From Halomonas urmiana (lineage in GTDB: Bacteria > Pseudomonadota > Gammaproteobacteria > Pseudomonadales > Halomonadaceae), in assembly GCF_005780185.1 (NCBI RefSeq), contig NZ_VBUI01000016.1, forward strand, positions 1 to 64,000: a DNA stretch of 64,000 nucleotides, in the 5' to 3' direction. Shown one piece after another: positions 56,322 to 64,000 of this stretch. Numbering within the stretch: position 1 is the stretch's first letter; every line of letters starts with the position of its first letter. Below the pieces are notes generated by a model. It was given only the letters and a program-made list of their open reading frames with translations. It did not search any database and had not been told where the DNA came from. The position numbers and the translations under genes are program-made.

Positions 56322-57731
56322 TCAATTCCTCGTCGTGATGTCGGGTTCGTTAAGGCTGGCCAGCTCCCCCAGGCTGAGCGGCTTGATCGGGGGGCGGATG
56401 TGGTAATAGCCGACCGCGTCGACCGGCTCGCTGCACTGGTCGGCGATGACCTGGGAGACGGTCAGTCCGCACAGCCGCCCTTGGCAAGGCCCCATGCCGG
56501 CCCGGCAGAAGGCCTTGGCCTGGTTGGGGCCTCGGCAGCCGGCATCGGCGATGCGGCGCAGCTCTCCCGCCGTGACTTCCTCGCAGCGGCAGACGATGGT
56601 GTCGTCCTCGGGGACCAGGAAACGCCTAGCCGGCTGGTAGAGCATGTCCAGGAAGGGGCGGATGGCCAGTTGGGGCGCCAGGCGCCGGCGCAGTGGTGAG
56701 GCGAGACGATCGCGCGCCGAGGCGTCGATGCGCTCGAGCTGCTCGGCGATGGCCAGGGCCGCCAGGCGGCCCGCTTCCTCGGCGGCCTGGGCGCCGGCGA
56801 TGCCGCCGGAATCGCCGGCCACGAAGACCCCCGGGCGAGACGTCTCGCCCCAGGCATCGAGCCGGGGCCGCCAGCATTGCTGGGTCTCGTCCCAGTCGTG
56901 CGCCAGCTCGAGCGCGCGGGTCAGCTGGACGTTGGGTACCACGCCCTGGTGCACCAGCAGGGTCTGGCACTCGCGCTCCTGGGAGTGTCCCCCTTGCCGG
57001 TAGCGCAGGTGCGTCATGCGCTCCCCGTCGCGCGACAGGGCCTCGAGGTCATCGACCCCCTTGAGGTGGGGGATGGCGCCGCGGCGAATCTCCCAGAGCA
57101 GCCCCAGGCCCTTGGCCAGCAGCCGCGGGTTGCGCAGCGCGCCGGCGAGATGTCGCGCCGCGCGACGCCAGTTGCCGCGCGGAGTGGTATCGAGCAGTGC
57201 CTCGACGCTCACCCCGGCACGCGCCAGCTGGGCGGCGACCAGCAGCAACAGGGGGCCGCTGCCGGCCAGCACGATGGGGCCAGGAGGGGCCATGGCGCTG
57301 CTCTTGAGCAGGATCTGGGCGGCGCCGCCGGTCATCACGCCCGGCAGGGTCCAGCCCGGGAAGGGCACCGGGCGTTCCTGAGCGCCGGTGGCCACCAGCA
57401 GCCGCCGGGTGCGGAGCCGCTGGCTGCGGCCCTGACGGGAGACGTCGAGGCTCAGGTCGTCCTCGACGCCCCAGACGGTCGTGCCCGGGCGGTAGTCCGT
57501 GCCGGCGTGCTCGAAGGCGTGGAGAAGGTCGCGGCCGTGATAGTAGTCATCGCCGAGGATGTGTTCATCCTTCAGGGGGGTGCGTCCGATGGCCCGGTAG
57601 ATCTGGCCGCCGGCCTCCTCCTGCTCGTCGAGCAGGGCGCAACGCAGTCCTTGCTGGCCGGCTTCCACGGCGGCGGCCATGCCGGCGGGGCCGGCGCCGA
57701 TGATGATCAGGTCGTAGTCAGGCGTCGCCAT
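56322..57731 (-). CDS. Opine-oxidase/HcnB-like FAD/NAD subunit with Fe-S cysteines
   Basis: A 469-residue flavoprotein of the OoxA/HcnB group. FAD motif [17 protein letters not shown] (residues 9-25), second dinucleotide motif [16 protein letters not shown] near 150, and [14 protein letters not shown]. The C-terminal region has BFD-like cysteines ([26 protein letters not shown]), which would hold a [2Fe-2S] cluster. In opine oxidases and L-proline/hydroxyproline dehydrogenases this subunit pairs with a DAO-type subunit and a small ferredoxin-like one, as here. It overlaps the ferredoxin-like gene by 14 bases. Confidence 0.92.
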   Translation of the reverse strand: MATPDYDLIIIGAGPAGMAAAVEAGQQGLRCALLDEQEEAGGQIYRAIGRTPLKDEHILGDDYYHGRDLLHAFEHAGTDYRPGTTVWGVEDDLSLDVSRQGRSQRLRTRRLLVATGAQERPVPFPGWTLPGVMTGGAAQILLKSSAMAPPGPIVLAGSGPLLLLVAAQLARAGVSVEALLDTTPRGNWRRAARHLAGALRNPRLLAKGLGLLWEIRRGAIPHLKGVDDLEALSRDGERMTHLRYRQGGHSQERECQTLLVHQGVVPNVQLTRALELAHDWDETQQCWRPRLDAWGETSRPGVFVAGDSGGIAGAQAAEEAGRLAALAIAEQLERIDASARDRLASPLRRRLAPQLAIRPFLDMLYQPARRFLVPEDDTIVCRCEEVTAGELRRIADAGCRGPNQAKAFCRAGMGPCQGRLCGLTVSQVIADQCSEPVDAVGYYHIRPPIKPLSLGELASLNEPDITTRN

Positions 57732-58050
57732 GAGGGCCCTCCCCGTGCATGTCGCGTGCCCCGTACTGCCGGCGAATTCGCATGCCGTCGCGCACGGGGA
57801 TCATGCAGCCCTGCTGGTTGGGCGCGCCGTCGATCTCGACCAGGCACTCGAAACACGCGCCCATCAGGCAGTAGGGCGCCCGCGGCGAGTCGCCGGCCGG
57901 GGTGGTGCGCGAGGGCAGGAGCCCCGCGGCCAACACCGCGGCGGCGGCGCTGTCATGCGCCTGCATCTCGACGGGGGCGCCCTCCACGAACACCGTCACC
58001 CTGACCTGGGGACGGCAGGGCAGGCGTTCAAAGGCTGAAGCGTTGGGCAT
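57718..58050 (-). CDS. Small (2Fe-2S) subunit of the opine-oxidase/HcnA-like complex
   Basis: A 110-residue ferredoxin-like protein. The cluster ligands are YCLMGACFECLVEID (C-x4-C-x2-C) and a later Cys in NQQGCMIPV. HcnA and similar gamma subunits pass electrons between the two flavin subunits. Start MPNASAFERLPCRP; upstream in-frame codons lie within the DAO gene and lack conservation. It overlaps the DAO gene by 23 bases and the FAD gene by 14, so the three are translationally linked. Confidence 0.92.
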   Translation of the reverse strand: MPNASAFERLPCRPQVRVTVFVEGAPVEMQAHDSAAAAVLAAGLLPSRTTPAGDSPRAPYCLMGACFECLVEIDGAPNQQGCMIPVRDGMRIRRQYGARDMHGEGPHGDA

Positions 58051-59152
58051 GGAACACCTCCAGGGGCAGGTCGGTTTCATCGCTGGCGATCCAGTCTGCA
58101 AGGGGGCCTTCGTGCAGGGCTCCCAGGGTCACGCCGCTGTGGCAGGTCACCAGGTAGGCCCCGGGGCACTCCCGTGACGCCTCGTAGATCGGATAGCCAT
58201 CCGGTGTCATCACGCGCAACGCCCCCCAGGCGCGCACCATCTTGACGTCGCGAAGTAGCGGGAAGAGACGCACGGCGCGGTGGGCGATCTGGGCCATGAC
58301 GTCCGTGGTGGTGCCGCTGTCGAAGCCGACGTCCTCCTTGGAATCGCCGATCTGCACGGTGCCCTCGCCGGTCTGCCGGACGTGGCCGGTGGGGTAGTCG
58401 AGGAAGTGACGCACGCGCTCGGCCACCAGCACTTGCCCCCGGTTGGGGAACACCGGCGCCGACAGGCCGACCTTGGGGGCGAGCTCACGATTGCCCAGGC
58501 CCGCGGCCAGCACGACCTTGGCGCAGGACCAGACGCCGGCCGGCGTGGTGATCCGGAAGGACTCGCCCTGACGGTCGATGTCCCGGACTCGGCCGCCGTT
58601 GTCGATCACGCCGCCCTGGGCGAGGAAGCGCTCAGTCATGGCGCGCAGCAGCAGCAGGGGGTTGAGGTGGCCGTCCTCGGGGCCCCAGGTGGCGCCGGCG
58701 ACCTCGTCACCGATGTCGGGAAAGTAGTCGCGCACCTGGTCGAGATCCAGCGTTTCGAAGGGGTAGTCGCCGCCGGCCGCGTCGCGCATGCGGGTCAGCA
58801 TGGCTGTCCTGGCCTCCAGCTCCTCCTGGGTGAGGCACAGGTAGAGGCCGCCGCGCTGCTCGAGCTGCACGTCGATGCCGGTGGTGTCCCGGAGGCGGCG
58901 CGCCAGATCCGGCCAGAGGCTCGCCGACAGGCGAGTGACCTGGGCGTATTCCGGCAGGGTGTCACCCTTGCCCTGGACCCAGACCAGGCCGAAGTTGCCG
59001 CGCGAGGCGCGCAGGGCGACGTCCCCTTCGTCGAGTACCGCGACCTTCAGACCATGGCGCTGCAGGCCCAGCGCGATGGCCATGCCGACCAGCCCGCCAC
59101 CCACCAGGCACACGTCGGCCGTACGCGAGTCGCTTGTCGTCGCTTGCGTCAT
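58028..59152 (-). CDS. D-amino acid oxidase-type FAD subunit (opine-oxidase/HcnC-like)
   Basis: A 374-residue DAO-family flavoprotein. FAD motif LVGGGLVGMAIALGLQRHG near the N-terminus, RGNFGLVWVQGKGD, and VVLAAGLGNRELAP. The catalytic subunit of OoxAB/HcnABC-type complexes is expected to oxidise a secondary amine or amino acid (opine, D-amino acid, proline-like) to an imine. Start MTQATTSDSRTADVCLVGG; 118 upstream codons are open by chance. It lies 65 bases after the TRAP binding protein gene. Confidence 0.92.
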   Translation of the reverse strand: MTQATTSDSRTADVCLVGGGLVGMAIALGLQRHGLKVAVLDEGDVALRASRGNFGLVWVQGKGDTLPEYAQVTRLSASLWPDLARRLRDTTGIDVQLEQRGGLYLCLTQEELEARTAMLTRMRDAAGGDYPFETLDLDQVRDYFPDIGDEVAGATWGPEDGHLNPLLLLRAMTERFLAQGGVIDNGGRVRDIDRQGESFRITTPAGVWSCAKVVLAAGLGNRELAPKVGLSAPVFPNRGQVLVAERVRHFLDYPTGHVRQTGEGTVQIGDSKEDVGFDSGTTTDVMAQIAHRAVRLFPLLRDVKMVRAWGALRVMTPDGYPIYEASRECPGAYLVTCHSGVTLGALHEGPLADWIASDETDLPLEVFHAQRFSL

Positions 59153-59217
59153 CGTGGATTCCTGAGTGATGTGCGTGTCTCGTGACAGGCCCGGCCGGAC
59201 GGCCGGGCCCAGGCAGG

Positions 59218-60213
59218 TCAGGGAGTGGCGCGTTCGAGCACGTCGCTGGCCCAGTCGGCACCGATGTCCTCGATGATCTCGGGCCAGACCTGCTCGCGAG
59301 CGATCTCGGCGTGGGCGGCAATCTGTTCCTCGCTGACCGGCAGGATGGTGGCCCCGGCTTCCTCCAGCAGGCCCTCGTTGCGAGCCTGGTCGGCCTGGGC
59401 CGCCTCCCAGCGGGCCGCCTCGAAACTCTCGGCGGCGGTATCGAGCGCCGCCTGCTGGTCCGCCTCGAGTTCCTCGTAGATGTCGTTGTTGATCAGCAGG
59501 TACCACATCTCGAAGTGGGTGTTGAGCGGCAGGTAGTAGTTGGTGACGTCGCGGAAGGAGGCGTAGTAGCCCTCGGCACCCGAGCCCATGATCCCGTCGA
59601 CCACGCCGGTCTGGATCGCCGTGAAGGCGTCGGAGAACGGCAGGGGCGAGCCGATGTAGCCGGTGTTATCGGCCAGCAACTGGAAGGACTTCATGGGTGG
59701 TACCCGTAGTTTCGCGCCCTTGTCGACCGTCGGGTCGGCCGCATTCTCCACCTCGCTGTTGAGGGCGATGCCGCCGAAGTAGACCGGCCAGCCCGCGAGC
59801 ACGTGGATGTTCTGTTCGGCGTAGAGCGACTCGACCTCGTCACGCATCACGGCGCCGTCCGAGAACATCTGCTTCGCGTCCGACCAGTTCTGCACGAGGT
59901 AGGGCAGGTAGGCCAGCTGGAAGCGCTTGTCGGCGCCGGAGGCCGGCGGCTGCACCGCCATATCGATGGCGCCGAGGCCGACACGCTCCTGCACCACGGT
60001 GTAGTCGCCCAGGGCACTGGCAGGGAACAGCCGGACGTTCAGCTCGCCATCGGTGGCGGCGGCGACGTCTTCGGCGAGCGCCGTGGCGGCCTTGTCGATG
60101 GCCGTGTCCTGGGGGCGCACGTGGGAGAGCTTGAGGGTCGCGGCTTCTGCCACGCCGACCAGGGTCGAGAGGGCGATGGCGCTGACAAGCAGCTTGGGGG
60201 TTGGCATTTTCAT
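59218..60213 (-). CDS. TRAP transporter substrate-binding protein (DctP family)
   Basis: A 331-residue periplasmic protein. The signal peptide is MKMPTPKLLVSAIALSTLVG, with likely cleavage after VAEA (residue 24). The mature part has the DctP course (LKLSHVRPQDTAIDKAA, LRVPPMKSFQLLADNTGYIG). The usual arginine that binds the carboxylate of the substrate lies near RVPPMKS. ATG follows GGAGAAAACA. It is downstream of the two permease genes, so the TRAP system is complete. Confidence 0.93.
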   Translation of the reverse strand: MKMPTPKLLVSAIALSTLVGVAEAATLKLSHVRPQDTAIDKAATALAEDVAAATDGELNVRLFPASALGDYTVVQERVGLGAIDMAVQPPASGADKRFQLAYLPYLVQNWSDAKQMFSDGAVMRDEVESLYAEQNIHVLAGWPVYFGGIALNSEVENAADPTVDKGAKLRVPPMKSFQLLADNTGYIGSPLPFSDAFTAIQTGVVDGIMGSGAEGYYASFRDVTNYYLPLNTHFEMWYLLINNDIYEELEADQQAALDTAAESFEAARWEAAQADQARNEGLLEEAGATILPVSEEQIAAHAEIAREQVWPEIIEDIGADWASDVLERATP

Positions 60214-60257
60214 TGTTTTCTCCAGGTGTTGTTGCGGGTAGTGCATGGGTTGCGGGT

Positions 60258-61556
60258 TTAGTAGCCAAACAGGCCGGGCAGGAACTCGGACAGGTCAGGC
60301 CAGGCGGATACCAGCACCACGACCGGGATGTAACCGAACAGGATGAGCACCATGGCGGGTTTCACCACCTCGGTGAACTTCACCTTGCCGATCCGGGCTC
60401 CCAGGTAGAGGATGCTGGCGTAGGGGGGCGTCACGCCGCCCATGGCGGTGTTGACGCCCATGATGGCGGCGAACTGCACCGGGGTGACGCCAAGGGCGTT
60501 CATCAGGGGCAGCAGCAACGGGGCCGTGAGGATGATGGCCGTGATGTCGTTGACCACCATGCCGATGCCGAAGAGCAGCAGGTTGATCAACAGCAGCAGG
60601 ACGAACTTGTTGTCGGTGATCTGGAAGATCAGGTCGACCAGCTGCTGCGGGATCCCTTCCATCACATAGATCTGGCTGAGCATCAGGCTGAACAGGATCA
60701 TGATCAGGATGGCGCCGATTGAGGTGGCTGATTCCTTGCCGGCTTCCAGCAGGGTGCGCCAGGTCAGGCCGCGATAGATCATGAAACCCACCGGCAGGGC
60801 ATAGATGACGGCCACCGCAGCTGCCTCGGTGGGCGTCATGATGCCGCCGTAGATGCCGCCGAGGATGATGACCGGCATCATCAGGGCCGGAATTGCATGG
60901 ACGGTGCGTCGGCTGGCCTCCCTCAGGTGCTCGCTCAGCACCATCGGCTCGTCCAGGACCAGGTCGAACTTGCGCGTCATGAACATGTTGACGAGGCAGA
61001 AGTTGAACATGATCAACAGGCCCGGCCCCAGCGTGGCGAGAAAGCTGGCCAGGATGGAGGTGTCGGTGACCCAGCCGTAGACGATCATGGTCACGCTGGG
61101 GGGAATCAGCAGCCCCAGGATGGAAGAGTTGGCGATCAGTGCCGTGGAGTAGGCGCGCGGGTAGCCCTTGCGCTCCATCTCGGGGATGAGCAGCGGCCCT
61201 ACCGCCGCGATGCCGGTCAAGCCGCTGCCGGAGATGGCGCCGATGATGGCGCAGCTGACCGTGGCCACGGCGCCCAGGCCGCCGCGGACCCGGCCGACGA
61301 AGATGTTGACGAACTTCAGCAGGCTCGAGGCGATGCCGCTGATGCTCATCAGGGTGCCGGCAAACACGAACAGCGGGATCGCCAGGAGGATCGGGTTGGT
61401 CAGCTGGCTCACCCCCCACATCGTCAGCCCGCGCATGGTGGCGTCGCCGACGGTGGTCATCACCATCAGGGCCGCACCGAAGCAGTAGGGCAGCGGGACG
61501 CCCAGCGTCAGCAGCAGGATCAGGGCCGCGAAGGCCAGCAGCGCGACTTCAATCAT
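60258..61556 (-). CDS. TRAP transporter large permease (DctM family)
   Basis: A 432-residue protein with about twelve hydrophobic segments (first: MIEVALLAFAALILLLTLGV). The DctM signature GSGLTGIAAVGPLLIPEMERKGYPRAYSTAL-type region is split across residues near 110-140. It forms the channel with the small permease, driven by the Na+ gradient. Overlaps the small permease gene by 8 bases and lies 44 bases before the binding protein gene. Confidence 0.94.
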   Translation of the reverse strand: MIEVALLAFAALILLLTLGVPLPYCFGAALMVMTTVGDATMRGLTMWGVSQLTNPILLAIPLFVFAGTLMSISGIASSLLKFVNIFVGRVRGGLGAVATVSCAIIGAISGSGLTGIAAVGPLLIPEMERKGYPRAYSTALIANSSILGLLIPPSVTMIVYGWVTDTSILASFLATLGPGLLIMFNFCLVNMFMTRKFDLVLDEPMVLSEHLREASRRTVHAIPALMMPVIILGGIYGGIMTPTEAAAVAVIYALPVGFMIYRGLTWRTLLEAGKESATSIGAILIMILFSLMLSQIYVMEGIPQQLVDLIFQITDNKFVLLLLINLLLFGIGMVVNDITAIILTAPLLLPLMNALGVTPVQFAAIMGVNTAMGGVTPPYASILYLGARIGKVKFTEVVKPAMVLILFGYIPVVVLVSAWPDLSEFLPGLFGY

Positions 61557-62115
61557 TGGGCTTGTCCTTGTTGGCGTCGGTCAGGATCTGGAACTCGTGG
61601 ACCTCGGCGGTCTCGGGGAAGTCGGGATCTCCGGCGGCCTGGTCGGGTTCGGAGCGCAGGCCGAACACGTAGCCGAGGTTGCGCAGCAGGTGCCAGAGGG
61701 TGAAGACGATCATCAACGCGAGACCGATGAACACCGCCGACTCGTAGAGGAAGGTCGGCAGGTAGAGCGTCGGGGTCCCCTTGCCCACTCGCCAGGAGTA
61801 GGTGAAGAAGTCCCAGGCCCAGGTGGCGAGCCAGATCGATATGGCAACGCTGAGGCCGTCGGCGATGGCCTTGAGGGCGGCCCGGGCGCGCTCGGTCTTG
61901 AGGAAGATGTCGAGGACGTTGGCGCGGATCTGGGTATCTTCACGGGAGGCGTTGACGCTGCCGAGCAGGTAGAGCCACAGGGTCGGGATCAGCGCCATCT
62001 CCTCGAGACCCATGATCGGTGTCTCCAGGATGTAGCGGGTGATGACCTGAATGAACTGACTGCCGGCAACGATGGTGATCAGCAGGGTCAAGGTATAGCG
62101 AAAGAGTCGTTCCAT
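61549..62115 (-). CDS. TRAP transporter small permease (DctQ family)
   Basis: A 188-residue protein with four hydrophobic segments (RYTLTLLITIVAGSQFIQVI, TLWLYLLGSVNASREDTQI, ADGLSVAISIWLATWAWDF and YESAVFIGLALMIVFTLWHL). The DctQ motif around NASREDTQIRANV is typical. The start MERLFRYTLT is favoured; codons upstream are AT-rich promoter DNA. It is the first gene of the operon, divergent from LysR at 62248. Confidence 0.9.
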   Translation of the reverse strand: MERLFRYTLTLLITIVAGSQFIQVITRYILETPIMGLEEMALIPTLWLYLLGSVNASREDTQIRANVLDIFLKTERARAALKAIADGLSVAISIWLATWAWDFFTYSWRVGKGTPTLYLPTFLYESAVFIGLALMIVFTLWHLLRNLGYVFGLRSEPDQAAGDPDFPETAEVHEFQILTDANKDKPND

Positions 62116-62191
62116 AAGGCCGTTCTCGCTTGTTGTGGTTGTCAGCCAGGGCCGTGGCTTGTGGGTAAGCTTGGAAGCAGCGGTATATAAC

Positions 62192-62219
62192 ATCAAATCG
62201 TTTGTTTGTATGATTTGAT
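62192..62219. promoter_or_regulatory. Perfect inverted repeat operator between the TRAP operon and its LysR gene
   Basis: ATCAAATC and GATTTGAT are perfect 8-base arms with a 12-base AT-rich centre (GTTTGTTTGTAT), in the 132-base divergent gap. LysR proteins bind dyads of this geometry, and AT-rich DNA here stands out from the GC-rich genes. The likely binder is the LysR protein next to it. Confidence 0.6.
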
Positions 62220-62247
62220 AACACTATATTGTTAACTTGGGGGCACC

Positions 62248-63183
62248 ATGGCCAGACTGACCTACCGCCAGATCGAGGCCTTCCGGGCGGTGATGATCAG
62301 CGGCACGACCAGCGGGGCGGCCGATATCCTCTGTGTCTCCCAGCCGGCCATCAGCCGCCTGCTGACGGATTTCGAGGCGACGGTCGGCGTGACCATGTTC
62401 GAGCGACGACGGCGTCGCCTCCATCCGACGCCCGAGGCCCGGTTCTTCTTCGAGGAGGTGGAACGCGCCTTCGTCTCGCTGGAGCATCTGTCGCGCGCCG
62501 CGGAGGAGTTGCGGGAGTTTCATCTGGGGGCGCTGAGGATCGCCTCCATGCCGGCGGCCTCGGTCGAGTTTCTGCCGGCCCTGGCGGATCGCTTCGGCCA
62601 GGCGCATCCGGGGGTCTCGGTCACCCTTCAGGTACGCAGCACCCAGCAGGTGGTCGATCTGGTGGCCAGTCAGCAGTTCGACCTGGGCGTGATTTCCGGG
62701 ATTGCCCTCGACGACCCCGCGGTGGAGGAGCGCACCCTGGCCGACAGTCGGCTGGTGTGCGTCTTGCCGTCGGGGCATCGCCTGGCCGACCGGGAGGTCA
62801 TCGTGCCGGAGGATCTCGAGGGAGAGGTGTTTGTCTCTCTGGGATCGGAGCAGAGCATCCGTCACACCATCGACGGGGTGTTCAATAACGCCGGCGTCAA
62901 GCGGCAGCTGCTGATCGATACCCAGCTGCATTACGCCGCCTGTGCCTTCGTGCTGGCAGGCAGCGGGGTGTCGTTGGTCGACCCGATCACCGCCTGGCAC
63001 TATCGGCGCCTTGGCCTGGTGGTCAAGCGCTTCGAGCCCCGGGTGGCCTACCGCTACAGCGTGATCTTCCCCAGGCAGCGAGGTCAGTCCGGTTTGACCC
63101 GGTCCTTCCTGACGTCATTGGACAAAGCGCTGGACGACCTGAAGTCGGAGTCTCACGGGCTCTTCGAGCGCCGGCGGCCCTGA
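62248..63183 (+). CDS. LysR-family regulator, OccR/NocR subgroup
   Basis: A 311-residue LysR protein whose N-terminus (YRQIEAFRAVMISGTTSGAA, QPAISRLLTDFEATVGVTMF) is close to OccR and NocR, the opine-responsive activators. ATG follows TGGGGGC. It is divergent from the TRAP/flavoenzyme operon, whose likely effector is an opine or similar secondary amine. The effector domain extends to the C-terminus without truncation. Confidence 0.93.
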   Translation: MARLTYRQIEAFRAVMISGTTSGAADILCVSQPAISRLLTDFEATVGVTMFERRRRRLHPTPEARFFFEEVERAFVSLEHLSRAAEELREFHLGALRIASMPAASVEFLPALADRFGQAHPGVSVTLQVRSTQQVVDLVASQQFDLGVISGIALDDPAVEERTLADSRLVCVLPSGHRLADREVIVPEDLEGEVFVSLGSEQSIRHTIDGVFNNAGVKRQLLIDTQLHYAACAFVLAGSGVSLVDPITAWHYRRLGLVVKRFEPRVAYRYSVIFPRQRGQSGLTRSFLTSLDKALDDLKSESHGLFERRRP

Positions 63184-63293
63184 TGGGCGGGCGTCGAGCC
63201 CCGTGGCGTCACTCGACCCCGCCCGACATGGCCAGGTGTCCCGGGTGGCGCTGCCCGGCGAGGGCACCGTATGCGTGCACCTATACAACCGAA

Positions 63294-63323
63294 AAAGGCC
63301 CTGCAACGATATGCAGGGCCTTT
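63294..63323. terminator. Terminator between convergent LysR and aldehyde dehydrogenase genes
   Basis: AAAGGCCCTGCA and TGCAGGGCCTTT form a perfect 12-bp stem around ACGATA. On the - strand a five-T run follows, so it probably terminates the aldehyde dehydrogenase at the right edge; on the + strand it would help end LysR. Confidence 0.85.
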
Positions 63324-63420
63324 CGGGTTTCGCGGTCGGCGTAGCAGGGTTCGGACCTCCGACTCCTGCCTTCGATACTTACCCTGACGCACGAACAGCG
63401 CCGATATGGGACTTGTGGGC

Positions 63421-64000
63421 TCAGCCGGCAGGCCCGATCAGGTGCTTGACCTCGAGATAGGCCGAGAGCCCCCAGGGGCCGAGCTCGCGGCCGATGCCGC
63501 TGATCCCGAAGCCACCCCAGCTGACCTCCGGCATCACCAGCTGCTCGCTGTTGAACCAGATGCTGCCGGCGCGCAGGGCGCGCCCCACCCGCCTGGCGCG
63601 CTCGGCGTCGCCCGAGATTACCGTGGCGGCGAGGCCGAAGGCGGAGTCGTTGGCCAGCGCGATGGCCTCGGCCTCGCTCGCGACGCTGCGCGCGCAGAGC
63701 ACCGGGCCGAAGATCTCCTCGCGCCACAGGCGGCTGTCGGTGGGCACGTCGCGATAGAGTGTCGGGGCGACGAACTCGCCCTGGCGCGGCAGGTCGCGAT
63801 GACGGGCGTCGCGCACGGCGCTGAGCCCCTCCTCGGCGGCGATGGCCAGGTAGCGCTCCACGGCCTGGCGTTGGCGGGCGCTGGTCATGGGCCCCATGTC
63901 GGTGGCCGCGTCCAGCGGGTCGCCCAGGCGGATGGCGTCGATGCGCGTGGCGAGCGCTGCATAGAGCGCGTCGGCCAAGGAGTCATGGACGATCAGCCGC
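63421..64000 (-). CDS. Aldehyde dehydrogenase, C-terminal part (betaine-aldehyde-dehydrogenase-like)
   Basis: The frame continues past the right edge, so this is the C-terminal 192 residues of an aldehyde dehydrogenase; the catalytic cysteine lies outside. Visible family marks are LGDPLDAATDMGPMTS, WREEIFGPVLCARSV, and near the end WGGFGISGIGRELGPWGLSA followed by YLEVKHLIG, which is typical of BetB and aminoaldehyde dehydrogenases. It may relate to betaine or polyamine metabolism. It is followed by a strong terminator. Confidence 0.92.
   Translation of the reverse strand, partial: RLIVHDSLADALYAALATRIDAIRLGDPLDAATDMGPMTSARQRQAVERYLAIAAEEGLSAVRDARHRDLPRQGEFVAPTLYRDVPTDSRLWREEIFGPVLCARSVASEAEAIALANDSAFGLAATVISGDAERARRVGRALRAGSIWFNSEQLVMPEVSWGGFGISGIGRELGPWGLSAYLEVKHLIGPAG

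Overview
The window is a high-GC gammaproteobacterial chromosome segment that looks like Halomonas or a close relative (Halomonadaceae). The reasons are the uninterrupted rpoC-str-S10-spc-alpha ribosomal block, the uvrA-MFS-ssb order after rplQ, the fabAB pair, a BCCT-type osmolyte/betaine carrier, and the very GC-rich third codon positions. The genus is an inference. No tRNA, rRNA, CRISPR array, prophage or insertion sequence was seen.

Layout. (1) 1-20086, + strand: the 3' end of rpoC, then rpsL-rpsG-fusA-tuf, a terminator, and a separate promoter leading into the S10, spc and alpha ribosomal protein genes, ending with rpoA-rplQ. (2) 20087-20386: a gene-free gap with two terminators, a 14-bp direct repeat and an 8-bp tandem repeat of almost ten copies. 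(3) 20387-28994: uvrA (-), a YajR-like MFS carrier, ssb, a degenerate RmlD-like protein and a plsC-like acyltransferase (+), then convergent fabA-fabB (-). (4) 28995-29256: fabA upstream DNA holding a short decayed EAL-domain remnant. (5) 29257-38291, - strand: a ten-gene, tightly packed light/oxidative-stress cluster (FAD oxidoreductase, CbiX, MerR-type regulator, photolyase, NTF2-like, SDR, FAD oxidoreductase, DUF1365, CFA-synthase-like, DUF2878). (6) 38411-43628: a TIGR01777 epimerase, rapA, an Lgt-like/thioredoxin fusion and a small membrane protein. (7) 43717-54236: an omega-amino acid aminotransferase with its LysR regulator, then a six-gene catabolic operon (ALDH, M19-like, BCCT carrier, unknown 583-residue protein, DUF3726-like, RidA) with its own divergent LysR regulator. 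(8) 54384-55894: a UspA protein and a DUF808 membrane protein. (9) 55967-63183: a TRAP carrier operon running into a three-part opine-oxidase/HcnABC-like flavoenzyme and a second RidA, with a divergent OccR/NocR-type LysR gene. (10) The right edge carries the 3' part of another aldehyde dehydrogenase.

How the parts work together. Region 1 makes the translation and transcription machinery. Its three internal promoters share a GC-rich start-site signature that suggests co-regulation by growth rate. Region 5 resembles clusters induced by light or singlet oxygen, in which membrane lipids are remodelled and DNA is photorepaired; here the MerR regulator has lost the residues that bind B12 in CarH/LitR sensors, and the CFA-like enzyme has lost two canonical active-site residues. 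Regions 7 and 9 look like scavenging systems for nitrogenous compounds. Each couples a carrier to oxidative enzymes and a RidA protein that would remove reactive enamine/imine intermediates, under a divergently transcribed LysR activator. The substrates cannot be read from the sequence.
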